From positions 1-29,384 of IMG/VR virus record IMGVR_UViG_3300048032_000140: 29,384 bases of DNA; one strand, 5' to 3'. This document shows, piece after piece, positions 1-8,372 of the stretch. The stretch's first letter is position 1; each line of letters opens with the position of its first letter. The position numbers and the translations under genes were made by a program. This DNA is from a virus. The notes below the pieces were generated by a model. The model worked only from the letters and a program-made list of their open reading frames with translations. It had not been told where the DNA came from and ran no database searches.

Positions 1-188
1 GGCTTCTTATCAGTCTCACAGATGTAGGGGATTACCAACTCTTCGGACATCCATTGTACCACGTCCAGACTGTCATCACACCATTTCATAACGTGTCGTT
101 CCCACCCCGAACGGTAGACGACATTGTCCACGTCCCCAGCATACTTCTCTGGGTTCTTTGGTTTGAACCGTCCTTTATATGTCTTCAC
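1..188 (-). CDS. 4: Head completion protein, gp4-like (partial, 3' end beyond window)
   Basis: The minus strand reads from a GTG at 188 to the window edge without a stop, giving 62 residues beginning VKTYKGRFKPKNPEKYAGD and continuing with YRSGWERHVMKW and SEELVIPYI. These are recognisable N-terminal signatures of T4 gp4 (also called gp50), the head-completion protein that acts on filled capsids before tail joining. An in-frame TAA lies two codons upstream, so GTG is the only sensible start; the next ATG is after conserved residues. The gene overlaps the 3' end of the upstream methyltransferase by 14 bases, so the two are probably co-transcribed leftward and translationally coupled. Assignment is from remembered family motifs. 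Confidence 0.8.
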   Translation of the reverse strand, partial: MKTYKGRFKPKNPEKYAGDVDNVVYRSGWERHVMKWCDDSLDVVQWMSEELVIPYICETDKK

Positions 189-777
189 GTTTTAATAACA
201 CCATGTGGTTCATACGATCGGTAGCAGGGTACGTGAACTCACGTTCTATTTCGTATGGAAAGTCTGATTTGGATAGAAAATGTTGTACCAATCTTTTTGG
301 ATTAGGTGAGTCTATCTTCTCATCCATTGACAGTCGGCCGACGTAGTCGTCGAATAGAATGTACTTGGGGTGTGATTGTTGACATAGGTTCAAGTCCCGT
401 GACATACCATCGATGCTGTGATCGCCATCAATGAATATCATATCATAGTGGGACACCTTAGATGGGTCGAGATCGTGTGAACTCATGTGAGTGAACTCGA
501 ACCTATCGGGGTACATATCAATGAGTTTATTAGCGTTGACCGCTGTATGGTCGTATTGGCATATATCAATCGAATGATATTTAAGCGAGGTGTCGGTGTT
601 TAGAAAAACGTATGCGCTGTGTCCGTAGTTGAATCCTATCTCCAAGATGTTTTTGGAACGAGTCATCTTCAATATTACATATACCATTCGGCAGGTCATG
701 TCGTTTGGTATAACATGACCTTCTTCATAAGGCGGCCATCCATCGGTAAGGAATTTGGTATCGTTTACTAAGTTCAT
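175..777 (-). CDS. Class I SAM-dependent methyltransferase (Methyltransf_24-like)
   Basis: This 200-residue protein has the Rossmann-fold layout of small SAM methyltransferases. Motif I is ILEIGFNYGHS (residues 44-54), an acidic residue ends the next strand at SID (D71), motif IV is FIDGDH (115-120), and LFDDY follows at 141-145. The FIDGDH plus later DD pattern fits the Methyltransf_24 family, which contains O-methyltransferases of small molecules or sugars. The substrate cannot be inferred. It is transcribed leftward, away from the baseplate operon, with a TATAAATA late box on the minus strand at 812-805. Its 3' end overlaps the gp4-like gene. It looks like an accessory gene placed beside a core head gene. 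Domain call is fairly sure, role unknown. Confidence 0.75.
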   Translation of the reverse strand: MNLVNDTKFLTDGWPPYEEGHVIPNDMTCRMVYVILKMTRSKNILEIGFNYGHSAYVFLNTDTSLKYHSIDICQYDHTAVNANKLIDMYPDRFEFTHMSSHDLDPSKVSHYDMIFIDGDHSIDGMSRDLNLCQQSHPKYILFDDYVGRLSMDEKIDSPNPKRLVQHFLSKSDFPYEIEREFTYPATDRMNHMVLLKREDI

Positions 778-787
778 TGTTTTTATG

Positions 788-795
788 TATAAATA
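788..795 (+). promoter_or_regulatory. T4-type late promoter box for the baseplate operon
   Basis: An exact TATAAATA lies 35 bases upstream of the gp48-like start codon in a short non-coding gap. This is the consensus -10 element of T4 late promoters, which use a phage sigma factor (gp55 type) and need no -35 element. Transcription would start near 801-803 and read right. Confidence 0.75.
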
Positions 796-804
796 GTCAA
801 ACAG

Positions 805-812
805 TATTTATA
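805..812 (-). promoter_or_regulatory. T4-type late promoter box for the methyltransferase/gp4 genes
   Basis: The plus strand reads TATTTATA, so the minus strand carries an exact TATAAATA. It is 28 bases upstream of the methyltransferase ATG (777-775), and transcription would start near 798-796 and read left. It faces the plus-strand box at 788-795, only 9 bases away. Confidence 0.7.
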
Positions 813-829
813 AACATAGGTTCACCCTC

Positions 830-1960
830 ATGGCTATACTAGAATTTTTGTCGGAAATATTCGATCTATCACCCGAAGAAAAAACCGAAGCAGCAAAGAA
901 AGAAGAACAACCACAGAATGTTGCTGATAAAGCTCCATCTAAATTAATATTTCCTGTCCATTCTCAAGACAGGTATGGCGCAAGCATATCCTTTAAAATA
1001 TTTGAGATAGTCCCGCCGGGTCTTACTTCTAGCGCTGCAGATGTTGCTTCTACTCTACAGGGAGATGAAGAATATAGAAAGTTATTAAATGAAGAAGACG
1101 AATTAAAGACTAAGAGAAGGGATGGAGAACTAACCGACGCTCAGTACGAAAGAAAGTCTAAAGAAAATAAGAAGGCTATTGATAACAGATTCGTCGAGAA
1201 AGGGGGTGAGTTATCCTTTACTAGTAGTGAAATGAGAGACACCGATGAATCTGTAAAGTTGTATTTACCTGTATCACTGCAACAAAATGACGGTCTTAAT
1301 TATGCAACACCTGAACTGGGTGCTATAGGTGCTGGACTTGCCCAACAATTCAGTGGAGGTAAAGGTATCCTAGGAGCCTTAGCGGACACCGCATCAAAAG
1401 GAATGACGGGAGTCATGGATTTTGCTATGGGTAACCTATCTGGTGCTCAGGCAGCACTTGCGATGAACAAGATGGCAACGAGAATAGGTAAGGCTGGCGG
1501 AGTTAGCGCAGAGGCGAATATGGCATCATCTCTAGTGGGTGGTGTAACCGTGAACCCTAACGTACGTGCATTATTCAAGGGTGTGAACATAAGAGAGTTT
1601 TCATTCGCATTCAAATTTATTGCAAAGAGTGCTGAAGAAGCAAAGGCAGTCAAGAAAATTATTCGAAGATTTCGTATGTATGCCTATCCGGAATCAATTG
1701 ATGTTGGTGGTGTTAGTGCGGGTTATAAATTCCCACACATGTTCGAATTAGATATTATGTATCAACCGAAAGAAGGATCTCCGGTTCGTGTTGGTAATCG
1801 AATGAAAAAGTGTTACCTAAAGTCAATCGCTACTAACTACAATGCCAGTAGTATGGCATTTCACCCAGACGGTCAACCTGTAGAAATCGACCTATCATTA
1901 AACTTCGTCGAAGAGAGAACACTGACCCGCGCAGATATTATGGAGGATGATGGATACTAA
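830..1960 (+). CDS. 48: Baseplate tail-tube cap protein, gp48-like
   Basis: This 376-residue protein is close to the size of T4 gp48 (about 364), which sits on the baseplate hub and starts tail-tube polymerisation. The middle has a Gly/Ala-rich stretch with TPELGAIGAGLAQQF (about 158-172). The C-terminal third has FRMYAYPESI, PHMFELDIMY, KKCYLKSIATNYN and EIDLSLNFVEERTLTR, a tube-like beta pattern as I recall it from gp48 of marine T4-like phages. The N-terminus is charged (EEKTEAAKKEEQ). T4 has two related proteins here, gp48 and gp54; only one is seen in this window, so gp54 is the alternative name. It is the first gene of the rightward operon and overlaps gp53 by one base (TAATG). Confidence 0.7.
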   Translation: MAILEFLSEIFDLSPEEKTEAAKKEEQPQNVADKAPSKLIFPVHSQDRYGASISFKIFEIVPPGLTSSAADVASTLQGDEEYRKLLNEEDELKTKRRDGELTDAQYERKSKENKKAIDNRFVEKGGELSFTSSEMRDTDESVKLYLPVSLQQNDGLNYATPELGAIGAGLAQQFSGGKGILGALADTASKGMTGVMDFAMGNLSGAQAALAMNKMATRIGKAGGVSAEANMASSLVGGVTVNPNVRALFKGVNIREFSFAFKFIAKSAEEAKAVKKIIRRFRMYAYPESIDVGGVSAGYKFPHMFELDIMYQPKEGSPVRVGNRMKKCYLKSIATNYNASSMAFHPDGQPVEIDLSLNFVEERTLTRADIMEDDGY

Positions 1961-2676
1961 TGTCATATTTTAAGAATTTCCCATTAAGCTTTTATTCCTT
2001 TGGCGACAGCGAAGAATCGGCTGTTGTCCAAAACATCGCAACCTATGTTGATATACTAGATGATGTTAAAGGTAATTCAGCATTCTATCAAAACTATTAT
2101 GTTCAAGGTGGAGAAAGACCAGATCAGACTGCGTTTACTTTATATAGAAATCCTCATATGCACTGGACATTTTATTTAATGAATGATAAGATACGTGAAC
2201 AGGGTTGGCCTCTAGAATATAGCGGTGTTGTAGAAAAGGCAAAATCGGATTACTCGAACTTTACTATAACAACCACCGGACCTATACACGATACATTTAC
2301 TATAGGCTCTACCATAACTGGGGGTGATAGTAACGCGACGGGTACTATTGTACATAAGAACTTGGACCTAGGTCAAATCGTAGTTAAGTTATCAAGTGCT
2401 TTAGAATTCCATGTGGCCGAGGTTGCCATATGTGAGGGTGATATGGTTACTGTAACTGGGGCGTCCAAAGAATATCTTGCAGCGAACCATTATGTACTTA
2501 ATAATGAAAGAGTCGATCTTGATCTAAGTAATATGAGTGTTCCTTTAGGTGCAGTTCCAAAAACCAATCTAGATTTCTATATTGAAGAAAATGATAAGTT
2601 GAAACAGATACGTGTTATTAAACCGTCGTCTATCAACACTATTCAAACATTGTTTAATGAAGCATTGAGATCGTAA
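1960..2676 (+). CDS. 53: Baseplate wedge protein, gp53-like
   Basis: The N-terminus MSYFKNFPLSFYSFG, then QNIATYVDILDDVKGN and YRNPHMHWTFYLMND (about 65-79) followed by GWPLEY, are hallmark motifs of T4 gp53, the wedge subunit that joins neighbouring wedges around the hub. Length 238 is a little above T4 gp53 (196); the extra residues fit a middle beta-rich insert (about 95-160, ITTTGPIHDTFTIGSTITGG). It sits between the tube cap and the hub genes and overlaps both by one base (TAATG at each end), typical of coupled translation. Confidence 0.85.
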   Translation: MSYFKNFPLSFYSFGDSEESAVVQNIATYVDILDDVKGNSAFYQNYYVQGGERPDQTAFTLYRNPHMHWTFYLMNDKIREQGWPLEYSGVVEKAKSDYSNFTITTTGPIHDTFTIGSTITGGDSNATGTIVHKNLDLGQIVVKLSSALEFHVAEVAICEGDMVTVTGASKEYLAANHYVLNNERVDLDLSNMSVPLGAVPKTNLDFYIEENDKLKQIRVIKPSSINTIQTLFNEALRS

Positions 2677-3998
2677 TGAGTGATAAAGCCCCAGCAGAAC
2701 AGGACTTTTCTGATAACCTTTCTATACAGCGTGTATTACTTGAAACTTCTGCTTCTAAACCAACTATTGAGATATCCAGTACAACTAGTGGGATAGACAT
2801 TTTTGAACACCTCGACAAACCTTATCTAACTGCCGCACTGGCATACGTTGATCAAGAAGATATAATTGGATCATTAGATATTTCAGGTGGTGAGAAAATT
2901 ACTATAGATCTGAAGAGTATGCAGAACAGTTCAACACGAGTTGTTTCCAAAACATTCTTTATTGATAAGATAGTCAGCGCTGATAAGACATCGGATAATG
3001 TAGAGATGTTCGTCTTTCATCTGATCGAAGATATCGGATACCTATCTAACCTACACAATTTGAATAGATCCATGAGTGGCAAGCCTAGTGCTATTATCTC
3101 GACTATATCTAACGAGTTCTTTTCAAAAGATATTAAGAGTTCATCTACTGACTTTCAATCAATGAAGGTCATTGTACCTAACTTAACTCCGATAGAGGCT
3201 ATGTGTTGGATTAAGAACCGCGCATCGACCAGTGACGGGTATCCATTTTATTTGTACTCGACCTTAGTAGATAAAGAGTTAAACTTCAATGATCTCCGAA
3301 GCATGATGACAGGAATAAAAATAAATCCAGATATGCCTTTCACCTTTTCAGAAAGCGCATCTGGTAATGATGAACAACCTACAGTCGCTCGCAATAGAAC
3401 AATAATGAGACATCAAGCTAAGAACACCAACAATATATTTGGATTGATTCGCGAAGGTATGGTAGGGTCCAAGTATTCTTATGTAGATGTAACTAAGAAT
3501 AAGGTTGTAGACTTCGATTTTAATATCGATAATGAAGTTGTTAAGTTACTAAGACAAGATAAAATTGTTAATAAGGGTACTCCTATATTTGATAGTTCTA
3601 GGCTAGATGATACGAAGGGTGATATTACTAGCAGAAAGATCACACAGATAGGCGGTACAAACGCATACGATACACAAAAGTCTTACATGGAAAGTGAAAC
3701 CAGTGGACAGTATAAACTTAATATCGTCAATCGATCAATGGCGTATATGTTGACTAATAATAAGATAGACATAATCGTTGACGGTGTTGAATTCCTAGAC
3801 GGAAACGCGAACAAGACTATCGGTAACAAGATCGATATACGGTTTTTACGTAATACCAACACTGAGCAAAAAGACAGAATATATGATAGAAAGAAGTCGG
3901 GTGATTTTTTAATCTTCGCATGTAAACATACAATATCCCCAAGAACATATACACTAACTCTATCTGCTATGAAACTATCTAATGGAGAATTGTTATGA
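2676..3998 (+). CDS. 27: Baseplate central hub protein, gp27-like
   Basis: This 440-residue protein lies between gp53 and the gp5-like spike gene and has features of the gp27 / P2 gpD hub family: a barrel-like N-terminus (KPTIEISSTTSGIDIFEHLDKPYL), the segment LTPIEAMCWIKNRAS (about 172-186), and DGYPFYLYSTLVDKELNF. T4 gp27 (391 residues) forms the trimeric torus that carries the gp5 needle. The C-terminus ends in beta-rich FLIFACKHTISPRTYTLTL, typical of the last hub domain. It overlaps the spike gene by four bases (ATGA), matching a partner pair made in fixed ratio. I recognise the family by position and fold-like motifs more than by close identity. Confidence 0.65.
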   Translation: MSDKAPAEQDFSDNLSIQRVLLETSASKPTIEISSTTSGIDIFEHLDKPYLTAALAYVDQEDIIGSLDISGGEKITIDLKSMQNSSTRVVSKTFFIDKIVSADKTSDNVEMFVFHLIEDIGYLSNLHNLNRSMSGKPSAIISTISNEFFSKDIKSSSTDFQSMKVIVPNLTPIEAMCWIKNRASTSDGYPFYLYSTLVDKELNFNDLRSMMTGIKINPDMPFTFSESASGNDEQPTVARNRTIMRHQAKNTNNIFGLIREGMVGSKYSYVDVTKNKVVDFDFNIDNEVVKLLRQDKIVNKGTPIFDSSRLDDTKGDITSRKITQIGGTNAYDTQKSYMESETSGQYKLNIVNRSMAYMLTNNKIDIIVDGVEFLDGNANKTIGNKIDIRFLRNTNTEQKDRIYDRKKSGDFLIFACKHTISPRTYTLTLSAMKLSNGELL

Positions 3999-4654
3999 TA
4001 CCTAAAAGTTTTGTTGAGTATTATGGAGACCATACACGATGGTTCCTAGGTACCGTGGTCGATATCTTTGATCCACTGAAACTAGGACGTGTTAAGGTCA
4101 AAGTGCACGGTGTATACGATGAGATCAAGGATAAAGATTTACCTTGGGCACAAGTGACCATTCCGGTTACAACAGCAATACATGAAGGCAAAGGACAGAA
4201 TCTTGGTATGTTAGTGGGTACTCAGGTTTTTGGTATCTTCTTGGATGGTCAGAACTCTCAGTTGCCGTTGGTTGTGGGGTCGATTCCGAAAGAAGATGAC
4301 ACAAACGAGAAGGCATTGAATGCATATCCGTACAATAAAGTGTATGAGACTGAGACAGGTCACTTTAAAGAATATGACGATTCTTCAAATGGGCGTATCC
4401 GTGAAGAACATAGGTCAGGTACATACTATGAGATGCAAGACGACGGTAGTCGTGATACCACCATACAGGAGAATGACGTTCTACGGGTCAAGGGTGATAT
4501 AGAGATCAGAGGAGATAAGGACGCTAACATAACTATTAAAGGTGATTGTAATATAATTGTCACAGGTGACGCGAAGATTTCTGCAAATAATGTAACAGTA
4601 CGGGCGTCCGATAAAATATCCTTATCCGGAACTGTTGTTAAAATAAACTCATGA
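3995..4654 (+). CDS. 5: Baseplate spike protein, gp5-like, without a lysozyme domain
   Basis: The N-terminal domain (about 12-105) has WFLGTVVDIFDPLKLGRVKV and LPWAQVTIPVTTA, matching the OB-fold of T4 gp5 that binds the gp27 hub. The C-terminal part (about 165-219) carries octapeptide-like repeats with VKGD, IKGD and VTGD, the signature of the triangular beta-helix needle. T4 gp5 is 575 residues with a lysozyme domain between these parts; here the whole protein is 219 residues and only a short linker (YYEMQDDGSRDTTIQEND) joins them. It would puncture the outer membrane but not digest peptidoglycan itself. It overlaps both neighbours by ATGA. Confidence 0.85.
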   Translation: MIPKSFVEYYGDHTRWFLGTVVDIFDPLKLGRVKVKVHGVYDEIKDKDLPWAQVTIPVTTAIHEGKGQNLGMLVGTQVFGIFLDGQNSQLPLVVGSIPKEDDTNEKALNAYPYNKVYETETGHFKEYDDSSNGRIREEHRSGTYYEMQDDGSRDTTIQENDVLRVKGDIEIRGDKDANITIKGDCNIIVTGDAKISANNVTVRASDKISLSGTVVKINS

Positions 4655-6048
4655 CTAGTTTACCTTGTGGTGGTGGGAACCTACCCACTAAAGCAGATTA
4701 TGTTAATATGATGAATCAGATCTCTAAGATCCCGTCGGACTTGGAGAGTATGCTAGTGGACGCACAGTCCCAACTGGAAGCACAGAAGACAGAGACACTA
4801 GACCAAATAGAAGATCTCAAACGTCAAGCGAGAGAGGCTGAGGGTGACGCACGTGCGCAACTAGACGCAGAGATTGAGAAACTAGAATCAATGGACATTG
4901 GTCTGGAGATTCAGAAAGAAATAGAAGATCAGATAAAAGAGATTACCGATACGATAGAGGGAGTTGGTGATCTACTGGCCCCGTGGTGGCAGAAAGGTCA
5001 GGTACGAGATTGGGAAAAGGAAGCGGAAGACGCATTCACTGAACTCATACAGGACTACCATATATTCATTCCCATGAAGATCATGGAACTTATCAGTGCA
5101 ATCATACCAGTGACATTTACTGTGCCTATACTTGGACTATCCATAGATGTTTTGAAAATATCTACCGCTGAAGAACAAGAGAGACTCAAGGCACAGATTA
5201 GTGGAGACACCGAAGGGTTCCGCGCAAGTCTACAGCAACTGAAGGATGATTTTGAAAGTGGTAAGTTAGAACAAGATGCCTATGACTCTGCGATGGATAC
5301 GCTACAGGAAACGAAGAATCAAATCGTTGATACCTTTTATAGCTTAGTTCCAGCCGAGTACCAATACTTCAACGGTGAGTTTGGTGTGGAATGTGGTGAG
5401 TGGAAGGCAAAACTAACATGGTCTTATATCAAGAACGAGATCATGGCGTTTGTTACCGGATCATTATTTGAACTGTTCGATAAATTAATCGGTAAGTTCA
5501 AAGCGATATGGGACCCATTAGGATTACCCTCTTTACCTATACCGTTAGACTTTGATATTGCAGCATGGATACGTGCTCAGGTAGAGGCGGCAAAGGTCAA
5601 GGCAGAACGTGAAATAAAACGCATAGAGGATCAGGCAGAACAACTACAATCCGATATAGAGAACTTTGACATGGATGCAGAGATCACTAAAATTAAAGAT
5701 GACATGTTATCACAGATCACTGATCTTGCGCTACCATTTCCCGCACCATTCAATATACCATTAAAGGATGTGTTCGGGGGTGATATTGATAAGAAAACTA
5801 TCTGTATAGAAGATGAGATACATCAATTGACTACTGCGGCTAGGGATTGGTTCGAAAACGCAAAGAAAGGACTACTATTCGATTGGGTTAAGATTGTTAA
5901 GAAGTTTTTCAATGCTATAGGATTAGGTGCTATATTTGATTTTATTGACTTGACTTTATGTGACGTTCTTGGTATGATAGGTATCCCAACTTCATTCGAT
6001 ATAACTTTACCTGAATTGCCGCCAATCGATGTTGCAATTCCTGTATAA
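4651..6048 (+). CDS. Coiled-coil structural protein of unknown function in the hub/spike cluster
   Basis: I do not recognise this 465-residue protein by name. Residues about 30-105 are a highly charged helical stretch (QLEAQKTETLDQIEDLKRQA), with more coiled-coil segments near 172-220 and 312-355. Hydrophobic segments lie between them: 141-170 (MKIMELISAIIPVTFTVPIL), a Pro-rich patch near 288-305 (LPSLPIPLDFDIAAWI), LPFPAPFNIPL, and a strongly hydrophobic C-terminus from about 414. Alternating coiled coil and hydrophobic segments beside hub genes would suit a tape measure or internal hub protein (gp29-like role), but 465 residues is short and there is no motif proof. The late promoter for gp25 overlaps its stop codon. 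Confidence 0.55.
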   Translation: MTSLPCGGGNLPTKADYVNMMNQISKIPSDLESMLVDAQSQLEAQKTETLDQIEDLKRQAREAEGDARAQLDAEIEKLESMDIGLEIQKEIEDQIKEITDTIEGVGDLLAPWWQKGQVRDWEKEAEDAFTELIQDYHIFIPMKIMELISAIIPVTFTVPILGLSIDVLKISTAEEQERLKAQISGDTEGFRASLQQLKDDFESGKLEQDAYDSAMDTLQETKNQIVDTFYSLVPAEYQYFNGEFGVECGEWKAKLTWSYIKNEIMAFVTGSLFELFDKLIGKFKAIWDPLGLPSLPIPLDFDIAAWIRAQVEAAKVKAEREIKRIEDQAEQLQSDIENFDMDAEITKIKDDMLSQITDLALPFPAPFNIPLKDVFGGDIDKKTICIEDEIHQLTTAARDWFENAKKGLLFDWVKIVKKFFNAIGLGAIFDFIDLTLCDVLGMIGIPTSFDITLPELPPIDVAIPV

Positions 6049-6051
6049 ATA
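6044..6051 (+). promoter_or_regulatory. T4-type late promoter box before gp25
   Basis: An exact TATAAATA overlaps the TAA stop (6046-6048) of the coiled-coil gene and lies 23 bases before the gp25 start. Transcription would start near 6057-6059. It gives the gp25-gp6 segment its own late start inside the longer operon. Confidence 0.7.
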
Positions 6052-6074
6052 GTACAAAAAGAGTTGATAGACTA

Positions 6075-6518
6075 ATGGCAAAGAATTTTTCAATAGAAGA
6101 TGGTAATCTATATAACGCTCCGATCACTACATCGATTAAGCGAATCAACAAAGATATCGATACTAGTTTTACCGCAAAACCTTCTACAGGTGACATCTAT
6201 AAGGTCACCGATGCTGCGGCAGTCAAACAATCAGTTAAAAATTTATTAATGACGGAAAGAGGTAAGACACCTTTCCGTCCGTATTATGGTGGAGGTTTGG
6301 AAACTTTTCTATTCTCTCTATCAACCGATCTAGAACCATCCGATATTGAGAACAGAGTACGACAAACTATTGAAGCACATGAACCTAGAGCAAAATTAGT
6401 AGACGTGGAAGTTACCATCAAAGAAGATTACAATGCCGTTAATGTGGTTATTGTATTTGATGTTATAGGATCTACTAAACGAGTAAGTCTAGGACTAACT
6501 ATTGCAAGGACAAGATAA
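6075..6518 (+). CDS. 25: Baseplate wedge protein, gp25-like
   Basis: This 147-residue protein has the GPW/gp25 family pattern: a lead-in TDAAAVKQSVKNLLMTERGKTP, the hallmark FRPYYGGGLETFLF (about 75-88) where the family has RPxxGxGLxxxLF, then a helix (DIENRVRQTIEAHEPRAKL) and a final beta strand VNVVIVFDVIGS. gp25 is a conserved wedge subunit that contacts gp53 and the sheath, initiating sheath assembly; T4 gp25 is 132 residues. Its stop is directly followed by the gp6 ATG with no gap. High confidence. Confidence 0.9.
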   Translation: MAKNFSIEDGNLYNAPITTSIKRINKDIDTSFTAKPSTGDIYKVTDAAAVKQSVKNLLMTERGKTPFRPYYGGGLETFLFSLSTDLEPSDIENRVRQTIEAHEPRAKLVDVEVTIKEDYNAVNVVIVFDVIGSTKRVSLGLTIARTR

Positions 6519-8372
6519 ATGACTATTAATTCATCTGACTTAGATTTCTATGATATCAAGTCTAAACTAAAGACGTACTTCAAACAAAGTGATGAGTTTG
6601 CAGATTATGACTTTGAGGCAAGTGGGCTGTCTAATATTATGGATGTGCTGGCATACAATACACACGTCAATGGTCTTATTGCAAACATGTCAATCAATGA
6701 ATCGTTCTTGAGTACATCTCAATTACGTTCATCCGTCGTATCTCATGCAGAGAGTCTAGGGTATTTCCCTACATCGATGACTGCAGCTCGTGCGGTGGTA
6801 GATGTTGAAATAACAGTATTGAATAATGCGCCCACATCTTTACCACTAAATGCAGGGTCCAAGTTCTTCGTCACAATCGACGAAACTAACTATGAGTTCT
6901 TTACACTACAAACCTATGAAGCGATTAATGATACCACAGGTAAGTTTGTATTTCCTAATGTAACACTAGTAGAAGGAAAAGTCAAGACAAAAACTTTCTT
7001 GGCTGATAGTAATATAGATGTACCATACGTCATATCAGATAATAATATAGATGTTTCTACTATGTCTATATCGGTATTCCCTAACGGAAACTCAAGCGAG
7101 TCTAATAGTTATTTCAATATAAAAGAAGTTGCGACGATTACCGATCAATCTCGTGTTTACATCGTACGCGAATCAATGAATGGTTTTTATGAAGTATTGT
7201 TCGGTGACGGTAATGTGCTTGGTCAGCGACCACAAGCAGGTAATATAATTTCAATCGAGTATATCTCTACCTCTGGGGTAGAGGGAAATGGTGGTTCTGA
7301 ATTCAACCTGAATGAATATACGGGAGAAGACTACTCGACTAATATATCTTTGGTATCTGCATCAGCGGGAGGTTCTTCCCGTGAGTCTATTTCTCAGATC
7401 AAGATGAACGCGCCTCTGGCATTCTCTGCACAAAACCGTTTGGTTACTGCTGACGATTACACGGGTATGATCATGAGTAAATATGGTAGTTATTTAAGAG
7501 ACGTTTCAACATGGGGTGGTAATGATAACATACCCCCACAATATGGTAAAGTTTTTGTTAGTTTAAATTTTGCTGACGGTATAAATGAAGAATCCAAAGC
7601 TACGGTTGAGAACTTGATCCGTAGTCAGTTGACATCCAACTTATCTATTATGTCTATAGATACAGAATTCGTCAATCCTGAAATTACTTATTTGGAACTA
7701 GTTACTAGATTCAATGTTGATCCAGTCAAGAATATTCCTGCCTCACAATTAGAAGTTGCGGTCGAATCTATTATTACTGAATATACAAATTTGACATTGA
7801 GTTCATTCGATTCATCATTCAGACGATCTAATCTATTAACTCTGATAGACAATCACTCCAACGCAATCCTAAACTCTAAGATGGAAGTCAAAGTTCAACA
7901 ACGATTGGACATCGATTCTATAGTTACTGATTTAAATGTTGCTAGAAAAGCACTAGATCCTCAGTCAGAAGACTTGACTTTTTTGGAAAAAGACTTTACA
8001 ATAAACTACCCAGTCGTTATCGCTTCGCCAGATAAAGATGATCATATTATTCAATCGTCTATGTTTAAGTGGTATGATAAAAACGTATTTGTTAGAAATG
8101 AACTGGGGTCTACCCGATTACAATTGTTTGATGTCAACGGAGATGTCAAATTAAGCAATGCAGGTTTCTATGATGCAGCTAAAGGTACCGTGAATCTCAG
8201 GGCCCTTCGTATTGATGTAGACGGTTACTTGAGCAGCGGATTAAAAATATCTGCAACTCCAGCCAACCAGAGCACAATATCCCCGCTGAGGAATTACATC
8301 ATAAAACTAGACTCAAGTGGATCTACAGTAATCAGTAATACAGAGCAAGGGTCTACTAAGGTCTTATTATAA
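6519..8372 (+). CDS. 6: Baseplate wedge protein, gp6-like (baseplate J family)
   Basis: The 617-residue protein (T4 gp6 is 660) opens with a gp6-type N-terminus: FYDIKSKLKTYFKQSDEFAD, YDFEASGLSNIMDVLAYNTH, IANMSINESFLSTSQLRSSV, SHAESLGYFPTSMTAAR. A baseplate J-type core follows, with VLFGDGNVLGQRPQAGNIIS (about 228-247) and an NRLVTADDYTGMIMSKYG helix near 307-324. gp6 dimers form the ring that holds the wedges together and rearrange when the tail contracts. Gene order gp25-gp6 matches T4-like and P2-like baseplate clusters (gpW-gpJ). It overlaps the next gene by one base. High confidence. Confidence 0.9.
   Translation: MTINSSDLDFYDIKSKLKTYFKQSDEFADYDFEASGLSNIMDVLAYNTHVNGLIANMSINESFLSTSQLRSSVVSHAESLGYFPTSMTAARAVVDVEITVLNNAPTSLPLNAGSKFFVTIDETNYEFFTLQTYEAINDTTGKFVFPNVTLVEGKVKTKTFLADSNIDVPYVISDNNIDVSTMSISVFPNGNSSESNSYFNIKEVATITDQSRVYIVRESMNGFYEVLFGDGNVLGQRPQAGNIISIEYISTSGVEGNGGSEFNLNEYTGEDYSTNISLVSASAGGSSRESISQIKMNAPLAFSAQNRLVTADDYTGMIMSKYGSYLRDVSTWGGNDNIPPQYGKVFVSLNFADGINEESKATVENLIRSQLTSNLSIMSIDTEFVNPEITYLELVTRFNVDPVKNIPASQLEVAVESIITEYTNLTLSSFDSSFRRSNLLTLIDNHSNAILNSKMEVKVQQRLDIDSIVTDLNVARKALDPQSEDLTFLEKDFTINYPVVIASPDKDDHIIQSSMFKWYDKNVFVRNELGSTRLQLFDVNGDVKLSNAGFYDAAKGTVNLRALRIDVDGYLSSGLKISATPANQSTISPLRNYIIKLDSSGSTVISNTEQGSTKVLL

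Noticed and set aside
1721-1735. TATAAATT inside the gp48-like gene as a late promoter
   Set aside because: It mismatches the last base of the box and is internal to a gene with no nearby start codon it would serve; similar near-matches (TATAAATG near 7579) were rejected too.
3683-4033. 116-residue minus-strand frame across the hub/spike junction
   Set aside because: It is antisense to two well-supported genes, with no promoter box or ribosome site and no recognisable protein features.
4320-4502. Small plus-strand frame inside the gp5-like gene
   Set aside because: It lies entirely within a confident gene in another frame and has no family-like sequence.
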